Shown: positions 8,952 to 16,690, counted from the stretch's first letter. The stretch: 64,000 nucleotides of DNA from Bradyrhizobium icense (GCF_001693385.1 NZ_CP016428.1:434001-498000), one strand, 5' to 3'. Notes: a model not told the origin generated them from the letters alone. Numbers and translations: made by a program.

Positions 8952-9940
8952 TGGCTGCCGCGAATATTTCGTCCGAGAAGATCGATCTGTTGATCTACGG
9001 ACCTGTCAGGCCGATCCTGGAAAACGGTTTTTCGGATCAGTTCGTCCTGCATAGGGCGGAGAGCCGTGCCGACCTCGAGCGCTTGACATCAGATACGGTC
9101 GAAAAGATCCGCGGCATGGCGGTGACCTATCACACGGTGCCGGCGGACGCGAAGGCGCTGTCGCAGTTTGCTAAGCTTGAAATCGTCGCGAGCTTCGGCG
9201 TCGGCTACGACCACGTCGACTCGGCTTACGCGCGTGAGCACAATATCGTCGTCACCAACACGCCCGATGTGCTGACCGAAGAAGTCGCCGACGTCGCGAT
9301 GGGGCTCCTGATCGCGACCTTGCGCGAATTCGTCAAGGCCGACCGCTATCTGCGCTCCGGCCTGTGGCAGGCCCAGAACTATCCCTTGAGCGCCGGTTCG
9401 CTCCGCGACCGCAAGATCGGGATCGTGGGCATGGGCCGCATCGGGCAGGCGATCGGTCGGCGGTTGGAGGCCTCCCGCGTTCCCGTGTCCTATCACTCGC
9501 GCAATCCGTCGTCCGCCGTCTCCTACAAGCACTATCCCGATCTGATGGAAATGGCGAAGGAGGTCGACACGCTGATCGTGATCGTGCCCGGCGGCGCCTC
9601 GACCGCCAAGATGATCAATGCCGACGTGTTGAAGGCGCTTGGGCCGCGGGGCGTTTTGATCAACGTGGCGCGCGGCTCCGTCGTCGACGAACCGGCGCTG
9701 GTCGCGGCGCTGAAATCCGGCACTATTCTTGCGGCCGGGCTCGACGTCTTCGCCAACGAGCCGAACGTGCCGGACGAGCTGAAGGCCATGCAGAATGTCG
9801 TGCTGTTGCCACATATCGGCTCAGCTTCGGTGGTAACACGCAACGCCATGGATCAGCTTGTCGTCGACAATCTGAAAAACTGGTTTGCCGGCAACGCGCC
9901 CTTGACGCCCGTTCCGGAAACCCCGGTGAAGGGACGCTGA
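8951..9940 (+). CDS. D-2-hydroxyacid dehydrogenase
   Basis: This 329-residue enzyme has the full fold of NAD(P)-dependent D-2-hydroxyacid dehydrogenases. The nucleotide loop is GIVGMGRIGQAIGRR near residue 155. The catalytic Arg lies in NVARGSVVDE, the Glu in ANEPNV and the His in LLPHIGSAS. Family members reduce glyoxylate, hydroxypyruvate or longer 2-keto acids. It is translationally coupled to the ABC permease (TGATG), so its substrate may be the imported compound or a product of it (inference). ATG 8951 is preferred over TTG 8948; both sit after AAAGGAAAA. Confidence 0.85.
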   Translation: MAAANISSEKIDLLIYGPVRPILENGFSDQFVLHRAESRADLERLTSDTVEKIRGMAVTYHTVPADAKALSQFAKLEIVASFGVGYDHVDSAYAREHNIVVTNTPDVLTEEVADVAMGLLIATLREFVKADRYLRSGLWQAQNYPLSAGSLRDRKIGIVGMGRIGQAIGRRLEASRVPVSYHSRNPSSAVSYKHYPDLMEMAKEVDTLIVIVPGGASTAKMINADVLKALGPRGVLINVARGSVVDEPALVAALKSGTILAAGLDVFANEPNVPDELKAMQNVVLLPHIGSASVVTRNAMDQLVVDNLKNWFAGNAPLTPVPETPVKGR

Positions 9941-10641
9941 TGTCGCTTGCGCGTTCGGGCATCGCTGCGGCAGCGCTGACGGCGCTGCTTGCGCCTGCGC
10001 CGCAAGTTGCGGCGCAGGATGCCGCGGCGCTGAAGAAGGAAATGGTCGGGCAGTGGGAGCTTGCGACCACCGAACGCAGCAAGACGTGTGTCATCATGAT
10101 GAAGGGCGATGCGACGCCGCAAGGGCTCAAGCTCGAGCTTGAGCCCGGCTGTGCCAAGGCATTGCCGTTCACGAAGGACATCACGTCCTGGAACATCAAG
10201 GGGCTGGATATCGTGCGGCTGCAGGATGCGGCAGGCCAGCCGGTAATCGACTTCACCGAAGTCGAGAGCGGCATTTTCGAAGGCCTGCGGAGCGGCGAGG
10301 GGGTCTATATCCTGCAGAACCTCGCTGCCGCCCGCTCGCTCGCCAAGTCGATGGACCAGATGATCGGGGACTGGTCGATGGTCCGCGGCAACGGCCAGAC
10401 GGTCTGCGGCCTGACGCTGACCAATACCGAGGCGACCGGGGATAATTTCCAGGTGTTCCTGAAGCCGAAATGCGATCCGGCCGTTGTCGCGTTCGCGCCG
10501 AACCAGTGGCGGCTGGAGCGCGGACAGATGATCCTGATGTCGGCCAAAGGCGAAAGCTGGCAGTTCGAGGCCGACGATAATGCGCAGTGGCGGCGGGTGC
10601 CCGATACCGCCGATCCCCTGATCATGCTCCGGGGACAATAG
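9940..10641 (+). CDS. Exported protein with two AprI/Inh-type protease inhibitor domains
   Basis: The 233-residue product has a signal peptide ending in QVAAQ. Two similar halves of about 95 residues follow. Each has a WELA- or WSMV-like start, a cysteine before the second strand (KTCVIMM; QTVCGLTL) and another before a hydrophobic strand (GCAKALPF; KCDPAVVAF). That is the pattern of the small periplasmic Inh/AprI barrel, which blocks secreted serralysin-type metalloproteases. Two copies in one chain are less usual. The ATG overlaps the dehydrogenase stop (ATGA), so it belongs to the same operon, although no protease gene is present. It may instead act as a general periplasmic barrel of unknown ligand. 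Confidence 0.72.
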   Translation: MSLARSGIAAAALTALLAPAPQVAAQDAAALKKEMVGQWELATTERSKTCVIMMKGDATPQGLKLELEPGCAKALPFTKDITSWNIKGLDIVRLQDAAGQPVIDFTEVESGIFEGLRSGEGVYILQNLAAARSLAKSMDQMIGDWSMVRGNGQTVCGLTLTNTEATGDNFQVFLKPKCDPAVVAFAPNQWRLERGQMILMSAKGESWQFEADDNAQWRRVPDTADPLIMLRGQ

Positions 10642-10668
10642 GCGGTATCCCGGGGGCCGGATTTTTTT
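10629..10668 (+). terminator. Possible terminator after the inhibitor gene
   Basis: CCGGG at 10629-10633 can pair with CCCGG at 10649-10653, and a short CCGG-GGG-CCGG hairpin ends just before a run of seven T at 10662-10668. The T-run is clear and the stem is weak. It overlaps the last codons of the inhibitor gene. Confidence 0.4.
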
Positions 10669-10677
10669 ACAAGCGCA

Positions 10678-10704
10678 TGTCGATCCGGCCGCGGCCGGAT
10701 CGTC
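10678..10704 (+). promoter_or_regulatory. Candidate ECF42-type promoter upstream of the DGPF/sigma pair
   Basis: TGTCGA at 10678-10683 and CGTC at 10701-10704 are 17 bases apart. As remembered, the reported ECF42 consensus is TGTCGA at -35 and CGA/TC at -10. The spacer lies inside a perfect 22-base palindrome (10681-10702), so the site is also two-fold symmetric. It lies 64 bases before the YciI start, and the sigma factor two genes on belongs to that group, so self-activation is expected. Confidence 0.65.
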
Positions 10705-10767
10705 GTTCCCTGTAGCGAGACGGAATGGCCGGCCTGATGCCGCCAGCTCGCAGCACAGGAGTTGTTC

Positions 10768-11166
10768 ATGCGCTTCATGTCCATCGTCACTTCCCCGCAA
10801 CCGATGAAGGCCCCGACGCCCGCCCTGATGGAAGCGATGGGCAAGCTTGCCGAACGCGAAATCAAGGCCGGCCGGATGATCGACATGGGCGGGCTGACCC
10901 CGTTGCAGCAGGGGGCGCAGGTCAGAATCGAAGGCGGCAAGCTGAGGGTCACCGACGGCCCGTTCGTGGAGGCCAAGGAAGTGATCGGTGGCTACGCCAT
11001 CTTCGAGTTCCGCGACAAGGCGGAAGCGCTCGCCATGGCCAAGGAGTTCATGCAGCTTCATCTCGACCACATGCCCGGCTGGGAAGGTACCTGCGAGCTG
11101 CGCGCCATGGCCGGCCACGGCCTGGAAACGACCTGCGGCGACGTCGAATCCCCCGCGCACGCCTGA
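10768..11166 (+). CDS. YciI / DGPF-domain protein
   Basis: The protein has 132 residues of ferredoxin-like fold. The name-giving motif appears as TDGPFVEAKEVIGGYAIFE near residues 72-90, followed by an AMAKEFMQLHLDHMPGWEG-like helix. DGPF proteins are nearly always encoded beside ECF42 sigma factors, and here the sigma gene starts 31 bases downstream. Their biochemical role is unproven, and a catalytic or sensing role has been suggested. ATG 10768 is chosen because AGGAG lies eight bases upstream; a TTG two codons earlier is weaker. The product is cytoplasmic. It is probably transcribed from the ECF42-like promoter at 10678-10704. Confidence 0.85.
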   Translation: MRFMSIVTSPQPMKAPTPALMEAMGKLAEREIKAGRMIDMGGLTPLQQGAQVRIEGGKLRVTDGPFVEAKEVIGGYAIFEFRDKAEALAMAKEFMQLHLDHMPGWEGTCELRAMAGHGLETTCGDVESPAHA

Positions 11167-11197
11167 TGGCGCGGCGTAGCCGATCTGGTCGGCGGCG

Positions 11198-12475
11198 ATG
11201 ACGGCCGCCGACGTCCATCGCACCATCCTGGCGGTCTGGCGCATCGAACAGCCGCGCCTGATCACCGGGCTGTCGCGAATGCTGCGCGACGTTCCGTTGG
11301 CGGAGGATCTGACCCAGGAAGCGCTGGTCGCGGCGCTGGAGCATTGGCCCGTCAGCGGCGTCCCGGACAAGCCTGGGGCATGGCTGATGGCGCTGGCCAA
11401 ACGCCGTGCGCTGGATCATCTGCGCCGCCGCAGCATGCTCGCGCGCAAGCATGAGATGCTGACGCGCGAGCTGGAGCAGGAGCAACTGGCGATGCCGAAT
11501 CCGGACGCCGCACTCGATGACGATATCGGTGACGAGCTGCTGCGGTTGATCTTCACCGCCTGCCATCCGAGGTTGTCGCGCGAGGCCCGCGCGGCGCTGG
11601 CGCTCCGGATGATCTGCGGTCTGACCACGGAAGAGATCGCGCGCGCCTTCCTGCAGCCGGAGGCAACTATTGCCCAGCGCATCGTGCGCGCCAAGCGGAC
11701 GCTGTCGGAATCCGGACTCGCCTACGAAACGCCACGCGGCGAGCAGCTTTCGGAACGGATCGCCTCGGTGCTGGAGGTCGTCTATCTCATCTTCAACGAA
11801 GGCTATACGGCCGCCCGCGGCGATGAATGGTTGCGGCCGCAGCTCTGCAACGACGCGCTGCGCATGGGCCGCGTGCTGACGCTGGTCGCGCCGCAGGAAG
11901 CCGAAGCCCACGGCCTGCTCGCACTGATGGAGCTGAATGCTTCGCGCACCGCGGCACGCACCGACGCGGCCGGCGATCCGATCCTCCTGATGGACCAGAA
12001 CCGCGCGCTGTGGGACCGGCTTCAGATCCGCCGTGGGTTGCTGGCGCTGGTGCGGGCCTGCGAACTCGGCGGCGGGCGCGGCTTCTACACGCTGCAGGCC
12101 GCGATCGTTGCCTGTCACGCCAGAGCCGCCACGCCCGACGAAACGGAGTGGCCGCGTATCGCCGAACTCTACGCCAAATTGGGCGCGCTGGTGCGCTCGC
12201 CGATCATCGAACTCAACCGCGCCGTGGCGATCGGTATGGCCGAAGGGCCGGCGGCTGCGCTTGCGATCGTAGACGGATTGGCCGGCGAGCCCGCGCTGAA
12301 GAACTACCATCTCCTGCCAAGCGTCCGCGGCGACCTGCTCCGCAGGCTCGGCCGCGTTGCGGAAGCCCGCGCCGCGTTCGATCTCGCATCAACGCTTGCG
12401 ACCAACAGGCGCGAACGCGAATTGTTGCGGCGGCGGGCCGCTGAGACGAGCAGTGGCGCGCCGGAGCCGTCCTGA
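11198..12475 (+). CDS. ECF42-group RNA polymerase sigma factor
   Basis: The protein has 425 residues, far longer than the 180-200 usual for ECF sigma factors. Region 2 is near residues 20-85 (LTQEALVAALEHWP, then ALAKRRALDHLRRR). Region 4 is near 120-175 (ALALRMICGLTTEEIARAFL). The last 230 or so residues form the helical DUF6596/TPR-like extension typical of the ECF42 group, with NEGYTAARGDEWLR and ELNRAVAIGMAEGPAAAL. In studied members the extension is needed for activity and no anti-sigma factor is present; none is seen here. It pairs with the DGPF gene upstream and faces the next gene tail to tail. Confidence 0.9.
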   Translation: MTAADVHRTILAVWRIEQPRLITGLSRMLRDVPLAEDLTQEALVAALEHWPVSGVPDKPGAWLMALAKRRALDHLRRRSMLARKHEMLTRELEQEQLAMPNPDAALDDDIGDELLRLIFTACHPRLSREARAALALRMICGLTTEEIARAFLQPEATIAQRIVRAKRTLSESGLAYETPRGEQLSERIASVLEVVYLIFNEGYTAARGDEWLRPQLCNDALRMGRVLTLVAPQEAEAHGLLALMELNASRTAARTDAAGDPILLMDQNRALWDRLQIRRGLLALVRACELGGGRGFYTLQAAIVACHARAATPDETEWPRIAELYAKLGALVRSPIIELNRAVAIGMAEGPAAALAIVDGLAGEPALKNYHLLPSVRGDLLRRLGRVAEARAAFDLASTLATNRRERELLRRRAAETSSGAPEPS

Positions 12476-12477
12476 CG

Positions 12478-12789
12478 TCAGATGAACCGGAACTGCGACC
12501 GCTCGCGCCTGGCGAGTTTCGGAATCGCTTGCCCGAGAATGATGTTCTTGAAGTGGTCGGTCTGCTGATGCTCGGCAAAGGCCGCCTCGCCCGCGAATAC
12601 CTCGTAAAAGAAGAACTCCCGCGGCTTTGCGATGTTCTGGTGAATCTGGAACTCTCTGACACCGGGCTCGCGCTGCGCCTGCGGCAGAAAATCCTTCAGA
12701 AGGTCCGCGACGATACCTTCTTCGCCCGAATTGACTTCCCAGAACGCAGTGACGACCAGGTTCTGGTTTGCGTTGTTTGTGGCAGCCAT
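12478..12789 (-). CDS. Antibiotic biosynthesis monooxygenase (ABM) domain protein, putative quinol monooxygenase
   Basis: The 103-residue protein forms one ABM ferredoxin-like domain. Its core is VVTAFWEVNSGEEGIVADLL, then PGVREFQIHQN, the paired EFFFYEVF strand, and a HQQTDHFKNI helix near residue 75. YgiN-type members oxidise quinols or act as small heme or quinone enzymes; the substrate here is unknown. The start at 12789 has AGGAG seven bases upstream. A longer reading upstream has no such site and would add unlike sequence. It ends two bases from the sigma-factor stop, so the pair are convergent without room for a terminator. Confidence 0.8.
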   Translation of the reverse strand: MAATNNANQNLVVTAFWEVNSGEEGIVADLLKDFLPQAQREPGVREFQIHQNIAKPREFFFYEVFAGEAAFAEHQQTDHFKNIILGQAIPKLARRERSQFRFI

Positions 12790-12965
12790 GGTGTTCTCCT
12801 GTGAAGCATTCAGCACGTTGCTCGTTTGAGCGGCGATGCGGATCACAATGGCTGATCTCTCGACAAGAATGCTTCGATGCTGGCCGAATGATGATGTCAA
12901 TGTCGAAGCTGGAACCAGCTTGGCGCTGCGCGCGTTTCCGGTGATCACCTGCCTGGAGCAGCCTC

Positions 12966-13343
12966 ATGGCCAAAAGGACCGTGCTCGCCATCGGTATCGA
13001 GCCTTCCCTGGTTGACTTCAGCGCCTTTCCGGGGCTCACGGCCGAACTCGTGACGAGCTATATTGGAGCTCAGCTCGAGCAGCTTCGCGCGATGGGCTAT
13101 GAAGCCGATAGCTGCCTGATCGATCTCGGCGACACCGCCGAAGCCGTCGCGGCGGCGGCGCTGGGCGCAAAGCATTACGATTGCGTGGTGATCGGCGCCG
13201 GGCTGCGCGAGCCGCGAGAGCGGCTGCACTTGTTCGAGCGGATCATCAATCTGGTTCACCTCGCCGCGCCGCAAACGCGCATCTGCTTCAACACCACGCC
13301 GGCCGACACCGTCGAGGCGGTGCAACGATGGGTCGCGCCGTGA
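12966..13343 (+). CDS. Conserved hypothetical protein, 125 residues
   Basis: I do not recognise a named family. The product is cytoplasmic and alternates strands and helices: KRTVLAIGIEPSLVDF, a long helix SYIGAQLEQLRAMGY, DSCLIDLGDTAEA, then KHYDCVVIGAGLREPRERL and QTRICFNTTPADTV. This looks like a small Rossmann-like or response-regulator-like alpha/beta fold, but the acidic phosphorylation pocket is not evident. A weak GGAG is found 10 bases upstream of ATG 12966. It is divergent from the ABM gene and ends 12 bases before the converging TetR gene. Similar proteins occur in rhizobia as remembered, but no role is assigned. Confidence 0.65.
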   Translation: MAKRTVLAIGIEPSLVDFSAFPGLTAELVTSYIGAQLEQLRAMGYEADSCLIDLGDTAEAVAAAALGAKHYDCVVIGAGLREPRERLHLFERIINLVHLAAPQTRICFNTTPADTVEAVQRWVAP

Positions 13344-13355
13344 GCGCGCTTGCGC

Positions 13356-13964
13356 TCAAGCCGTGCGGAAGGCGCCGAGCAGGCTGCCGATGATCTTTTG
13401 CCCGCGGGCGCGGAGCCTCTTCGGATTCTCTGCCGCCGGCAGCAACATCGCCACCTCGCAGATCATCGCATCGATCATCCGGCTCAGGAGCTCGATGTCT
13501 TCGAAATCGAGCTCGCCCTGACGCTTCAGCGCGTTGAGCGTCGCGGTGAGCAGGGCCATCGGATAGGCTTCCTCGATCTCCCGGTAGCGCGCATTGCCGA
13601 GCACGGCGGGCGCTTCCTGGATGACGATCCGCGCGTAGGCCGGTTCGAGGCAGGCGTCGAGATAGGCCTCGATGCCCTCGGTCAGGCGGTCCCAGACCTT
13701 GCGCTGCGTCTTCGCCCGCGCCTCGATCTTCGCGGCGGCCTCGATCTGCAGGGCGACCACCACAGCGTCGAACAGCGCCTTCTTGTCCTCGAAGTGGTGA
13801 TAGAAGGCGCCCCGGGTCACGCGCGCGGCGCGCGAGATCGCCTCGATCCCCGCCGCCTGATAGCCCTCGCTCGCGAAAATGTCCCGGCCGGCCGAAAGCA
13901 GCGCGTGCCTCGTGGCCTCCGTGTATTCCTCGCGGCGGGTTCGTTCGCGTCCAGCTTCCTGCAT
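13356..13964 (-). CDS. TetR/AcrR family transcriptional regulator
   Basis: The protein has 202 residues. The DNA-binding domain is at about residues 12-60: ALLSAGRDIFASEGYQAAGI, ISRAARVTRGAFYHHFEDKK. The rest is an all-helical ligand and dimer domain similar to the TetR_C tail that recognises small hydrophobic molecules. ATG 13964 is chosen over a GTG five codons upstream. It is divergent from a SnoaL-like/DUF3237 pair, and a clean inverted repeat lies between them at 14006-14026, so it probably represses both itself and that pair. The inducer is unknown. Confidence 0.88.
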   Translation of the reverse strand: MQEAGRERTRREEYTEATRHALLSAGRDIFASEGYQAAGIEAISRAARVTRGAFYHHFEDKKALFDAVVVALQIEAAAKIEARAKTQRKVWDRLTEGIEAYLDACLEPAYARIVIQEAPAVLGNARYREIEEAYPMALLTATLNALKRQGELDFEDIELLSRMIDAMICEVAMLLPAAENPKRLRARGQKIIGSLLGAFRTA

Positions 13965-14005
13965 GCCCCGACATACCACTTGACGCTTTTGAGCATATCA
14001 ACATA

Positions 14006-14026
14006 TAACATACAGACGGTATGTTA
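14006..14026. promoter_or_regulatory. Inverted-repeat operator between tetR-type gene and SnoaL-like gene
   Basis: TAACATAC (14006-14013) and GTATGTTA (14019-14026) form perfect 8-base arms around AGACG. Length and symmetry suit a TetR-family dimer site. It lies 42 bases from the regulator start and 58 bases from the opposing gene, where it would cover both promoters. Confidence 0.7.
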
Positions 14027-14083
14027 AAAACGTTTGGTATGATCCGTGTTGTGCCGCCCGGTTAATGATTGGGAGGAGAGGTC

Positions 14084-14554
14084 ATGAACAGCGATCGAAT
14101 GTTCGAACTGGCGCAGGCACTGGCGGTCGCAAAGAGCCGCCAGGACGTGCCGGCAGCGTTGAAGGTCCTCCATGACGACATGGTGCTGGAAACTCCGGCT
14201 TTCGGCACCAGCGCCTCTGGCCTTGCCGAGAACGAGAAAGTGCTGACGCGGTTCTTCGCTTCGTTCCCGGATTACAATGTCGTCCTGCAGGGCCATGCCG
14301 CCAACGACGAGACGCTCGTCTGCTGGGGCCGCGTGCAGATGACCATGACCGGCGACCGTTTCGGCGTGGTGCCGAACGGCAGGCGCGCTGATCTTCCCGT
14401 GTTCATCCAGTTTGCGTTCAAGGGCGACTGGATCGTCCACGAGCGATTCTTCTTCGACCTCGCCGAACTCTGCGCCCAGTCGGGCGTCTCGACCGACGCG
14501 GTACGCCGCAAGATCTTTGGCGATGCCGGTGTCCGGCAGCTCGCCGCCGAATGA
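14084..14554 (+). CDS. SnoaL-like / NTF2-fold protein
   Basis: The protein has 156 residues. A helical start (MFELAQALAVAKSRQDVPAALKVLHDDMVLETP) is followed by the curved sheet of the SnoaL/NTF2 fold (FFASFPDYNVVLQG, then VCWGRVQMTMTGD and PVFIQFAFKGDWIVHERFFFD). Such proteins are often isomerases, cyclases or dehydratases on polyketide- or steroid-like compounds, or simply ligand binders. The start has GGGAGGAGAGG upstream. It overlaps the DUF3237 gene by four bases and is set opposite a TetR gene, so the pair probably handles a compound sensed by that repressor (inference). Confidence 0.8.
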   Translation: MNSDRMFELAQALAVAKSRQDVPAALKVLHDDMVLETPAFGTSASGLAENEKVLTRFFASFPDYNVVLQGHAANDETLVCWGRVQMTMTGDRFGVVPNGRRADLPVFIQFAFKGDWIVHERFFFDLAELCAQSGVSTDAVRRKIFGDAGVRQLAAE

Positions 14555-15078
14555 TGTCCTCACGCGAACCCGGACTCCAGACAATGACAGTAGATCCACG
14601 CGTCAAACCCGTCGCCGCGATCAGGACGGCACCCTTGTTCGACATTGTCGTCGATCTCAATCCCAGGCTGAACATCGGCGACGGTCCGCTTGGCCGCCGC
14701 ATCCTGTTCGGCGCGGCCGGCGGAAGCTTCGAAGGCCCCAGGCTCCGCGGCGAGGTGGTCCCCGGCGGCGGCGACTGGGCATTGTTCCGCACCGACGGCG
14801 CCATGTCGCTTGACGTCCGCCTGACCTTGCGCACGCATGACGGCGCGCTGGTGCACATGACCTACGGCGGCCGCTGGATCACGCCGCCCGAATTGCGGTC
14901 AGAAATGGCTGATCCGGCGAAACGGCATCAGGTCGACCCGTCGCGCTATTACTTCCGCACCAACCCGCTGTTCGAAACCGGGGCGGAACAATATGCCTGG
15001 ATGAACGACATCGTCTGCGTCGGCTCGGGCTATCTGGTCGAGGGCGGGATCGCCTACAACGTCTCCCAGATCGTCTGA
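14551..15078 (+). CDS. DUF3237 domain-containing protein
   Basis: The 175-residue protein matches DUF3237 almost over its full length: IGDGPLGRRILFGAAGGSFEGPRLRGEVVPGGGDW, then VRLTLRTHDGALVHMTYGG and the tyrosine-rich RYYFRTNPLFETG. The family is thought to form a beta barrel and its function is unknown. ATG 14551 overlaps the previous stop as ATGATG, which implies coupled translation. An inner ATG at 14584 could also serve and would drop a poorly conserved tail. Pairing with a SnoaL-like protein under a TetR repressor suggests a small catabolic or detoxifying unit. Confidence 0.8.
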   Translation: MMSSREPGLQTMTVDPRVKPVAAIRTAPLFDIVVDLNPRLNIGDGPLGRRILFGAAGGSFEGPRLRGEVVPGGGDWALFRTDGAMSLDVRLTLRTHDGALVHMTYGGRWITPPELRSEMADPAKRHQVDPSRYYFRTNPLFETGAEQYAWMNDIVCVGSGYLVEGGIAYNVSQIV

Positions 15079-15089
15079 CGCATGTGCCT

Positions 15090-15773
15090 TCACGCGGCTG
15101 GAAGCGATCCGCGCTGACGGATGATCGTCCAGATCAAGGCCATAGCGGTAAGCGCCACGGCGGCATAGGGAGCCCAGGCTTGCGGCTCTCCCATCGTCCC
15201 GAGTGTCATGCCGCTCAGGAGGCACCAGAGAACGGGGATTGGCAGCAGCCATGGCAAAAGCCTGCCGCGGGCGAGGAGCAGAACGCCGAGCGTCGCAATC
15301 GCCGTCGGATCCGGCGCGATGCCAAAGACCTCGGACGAGGCCCAGCCGCGTCCCTGCAGCGGCGCAAGCAGCGGCTGTCCGGCAATTCCGAAGGCGAGGA
15401 TGAGATATCCGATCCAATCGGCAGGCCGGCGCCGTTCGAAGGCGAGGGCGTCGAGCAGGAACGCGAGGAGGAGCAATACGCCTTCAACGAAAAAAGCTGG
15501 CGCAACATAGACGGCAGCCCAGTTGATCGCCGCGTAGCGATTCCACAGGAACGACCACCCGACGAAGGTCCAGAGGACCGCAAGAATGAGCGCGATCCAG
15601 CGTGCGAAGATCGCCGGCCGCCGCGCGATCAGCAGGACGATGAGGAGGCCTCCGGCAAGCGTCACTACGTGCAGAGGCCAGAGTGCCGCATTGTTCGTTT
15701 CGAACATGCGCCAGTAGACGCGCGGCGAAAACAGCAGGAAATCCTCCGCGCGATAGGTCCACCATTCCGACAT
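15090..15773 (-). CDS. DUF6064-type multi-pass membrane protein
   Basis: The product has 227 residues and about seven hydrophobic helices, with the N-terminal stretch SEWWTYRAEDFLLFSPRVYWRMFETNN in front. That opening and length match what I remember as the DUF6064 family of rhizobial inner-membrane proteins, with no known function. Its ATG overlaps the stop of the aldo/keto reductase gene (ATGA), so the two are cotranscribed and perhaps work together. The protein might be a membrane partner for the exported reductase, but this rests only on the overlap. Confidence 0.7.
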   Translation of the reverse strand: MSEWWTYRAEDFLLFSPRVYWRMFETNNAALWPLHVVTLAGGLLIVLLIARRPAIFARWIALILAVLWTFVGWSFLWNRYAAINWAAVYVAPAFFVEGVLLLLAFLLDALAFERRRPADWIGYLILAFGIAGQPLLAPLQGRGWASSEVFGIAPDPTAIATLGVLLLARGRLLPWLLPIPVLWCLLSGMTLGTMGEPQAWAPYAAVALTAMALIWTIIRQRGSLPAA

Positions 15774-16690
15774 CAAAGCGCCTGCACGTGGGCCGAGATG
15801 CGCTGCCGCATCGCCGGATCAGGCATCTGTCCGGCGGCGGCCGAGAGGTTTTCCTTCACATGGTCGACGCGGGTGGTCGCCGGAATTGCGACGGTGACGG
15901 CAGGGTGAGACAGGATGAATTTCAGCATGAGCTGGGCCCAGCTCGACACCCCGAGTTCGGCCGCCCACTCTGGCAGCGGCTTGTTCTTGAGGCGCTGGGT
16001 CAGCTCGCCCTGCCGGAATGGCCGGTTGACGATCACGGCAATGCCGCGCTCTGTGGCCAGCGGCAAGAGCCGCGCCTCCGCCTCGCGATCGACGACATTG
16101 TAGGAGAGTTGCACGAAATCGATGGGCTCGTTTCGCATGATCTGTTCGACAAGATCATGACGGCGGCCTTCGGACGTGGTGATTCCAACGTAACGCAGCG
16201 TACCGGCGGCTTTCATCTGGAAGAGCGTCTGCAGATGCGGCTTCCAGGCGAGCAGATTGTGGACCTGAACGAGGTCGAACTTCGGCACGCCCCAGAAGCG
16301 GCGCGACTGCTCGATCTGGGCTGGACCTGCCGTCGCCGAGGACGTCCAGACCTTTTCGGCCGAGAATAGCGCAGGCGGCCGCCCGAGTTTTTGAAGGCCG
16401 TAGCCGACCACCGGTTGCGACGAGCCATACATCGGGGAGGAATCGATCATGCGGCCGCCCGCCTCGAAGAAGGCGGCCATGACACCAGCGCATTCGTCCC
16501 TGAGCTGCCGATCATTGCCGACGTTGAAGGTGATCCAGGTCCCCAGTCCGACGACCGGCATCTCCTCGCGGGTCGAGGGTATGGGACGGCGGACGGGTTG
16601 GCCTTGCTGGGCATGTAGCGCGCCCGGCAAATGCGCGGCAGCGGCCGTCGCCAAGGAGGCTTGCAGGAACGTTCGGCGTGTCGTCCGCAT
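15773..16690 (-). CDS. Aldo/keto reductase family protein with Tat signal
   Basis: The protein has 305 residues. It begins with a twin-arginine signal (MRTTRRTFLQASLATAAAAH, cleaved near ALHAQ), so the folded enzyme should be periplasmic. That is unusual for an NADPH-dependent reductase. AKR residues are visible: DSSPMYGSS with the catalytic Tyr, SAEKVWT with the Lys, and VHNLL with the His. The region normally binding the cofactor phosphate, near VTVAIPATTRVDHVKENL, is partly kept. The start at 16690 has GGAG seven bases upstream. The DUF6064 gene overlaps its 3' end. It could act on a non-nucleotide cofactor or have a structural role. Confidence 0.82.
   Translation of the reverse strand: MRTTRRTFLQASLATAAAAHLPGALHAQQGQPVRRPIPSTREEMPVVGLGTWITFNVGNDRQLRDECAGVMAAFFEAGGRMIDSSPMYGSSQPVVGYGLQKLGRPPALFSAEKVWTSSATAGPAQIEQSRRFWGVPKFDLVQVHNLLAWKPHLQTLFQMKAAGTLRYVGITTSEGRRHDLVEQIMRNEPIDFVQLSYNVVDREAEARLLPLATERGIAVIVNRPFRQGELTQRLKNKPLPEWAAELGVSSWAQLMLKFILSHPAVTVAIPATTRVDHVKENLSAAAGQMPDPAMRQRISAHVQAL

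Noticed and set aside
14000..14060. Short promoter boxes in the TetR-SnoaL gap
   Set aside because: AT-rich strings resembling -10 boxes overlap the operator but could not be told apart from chance.
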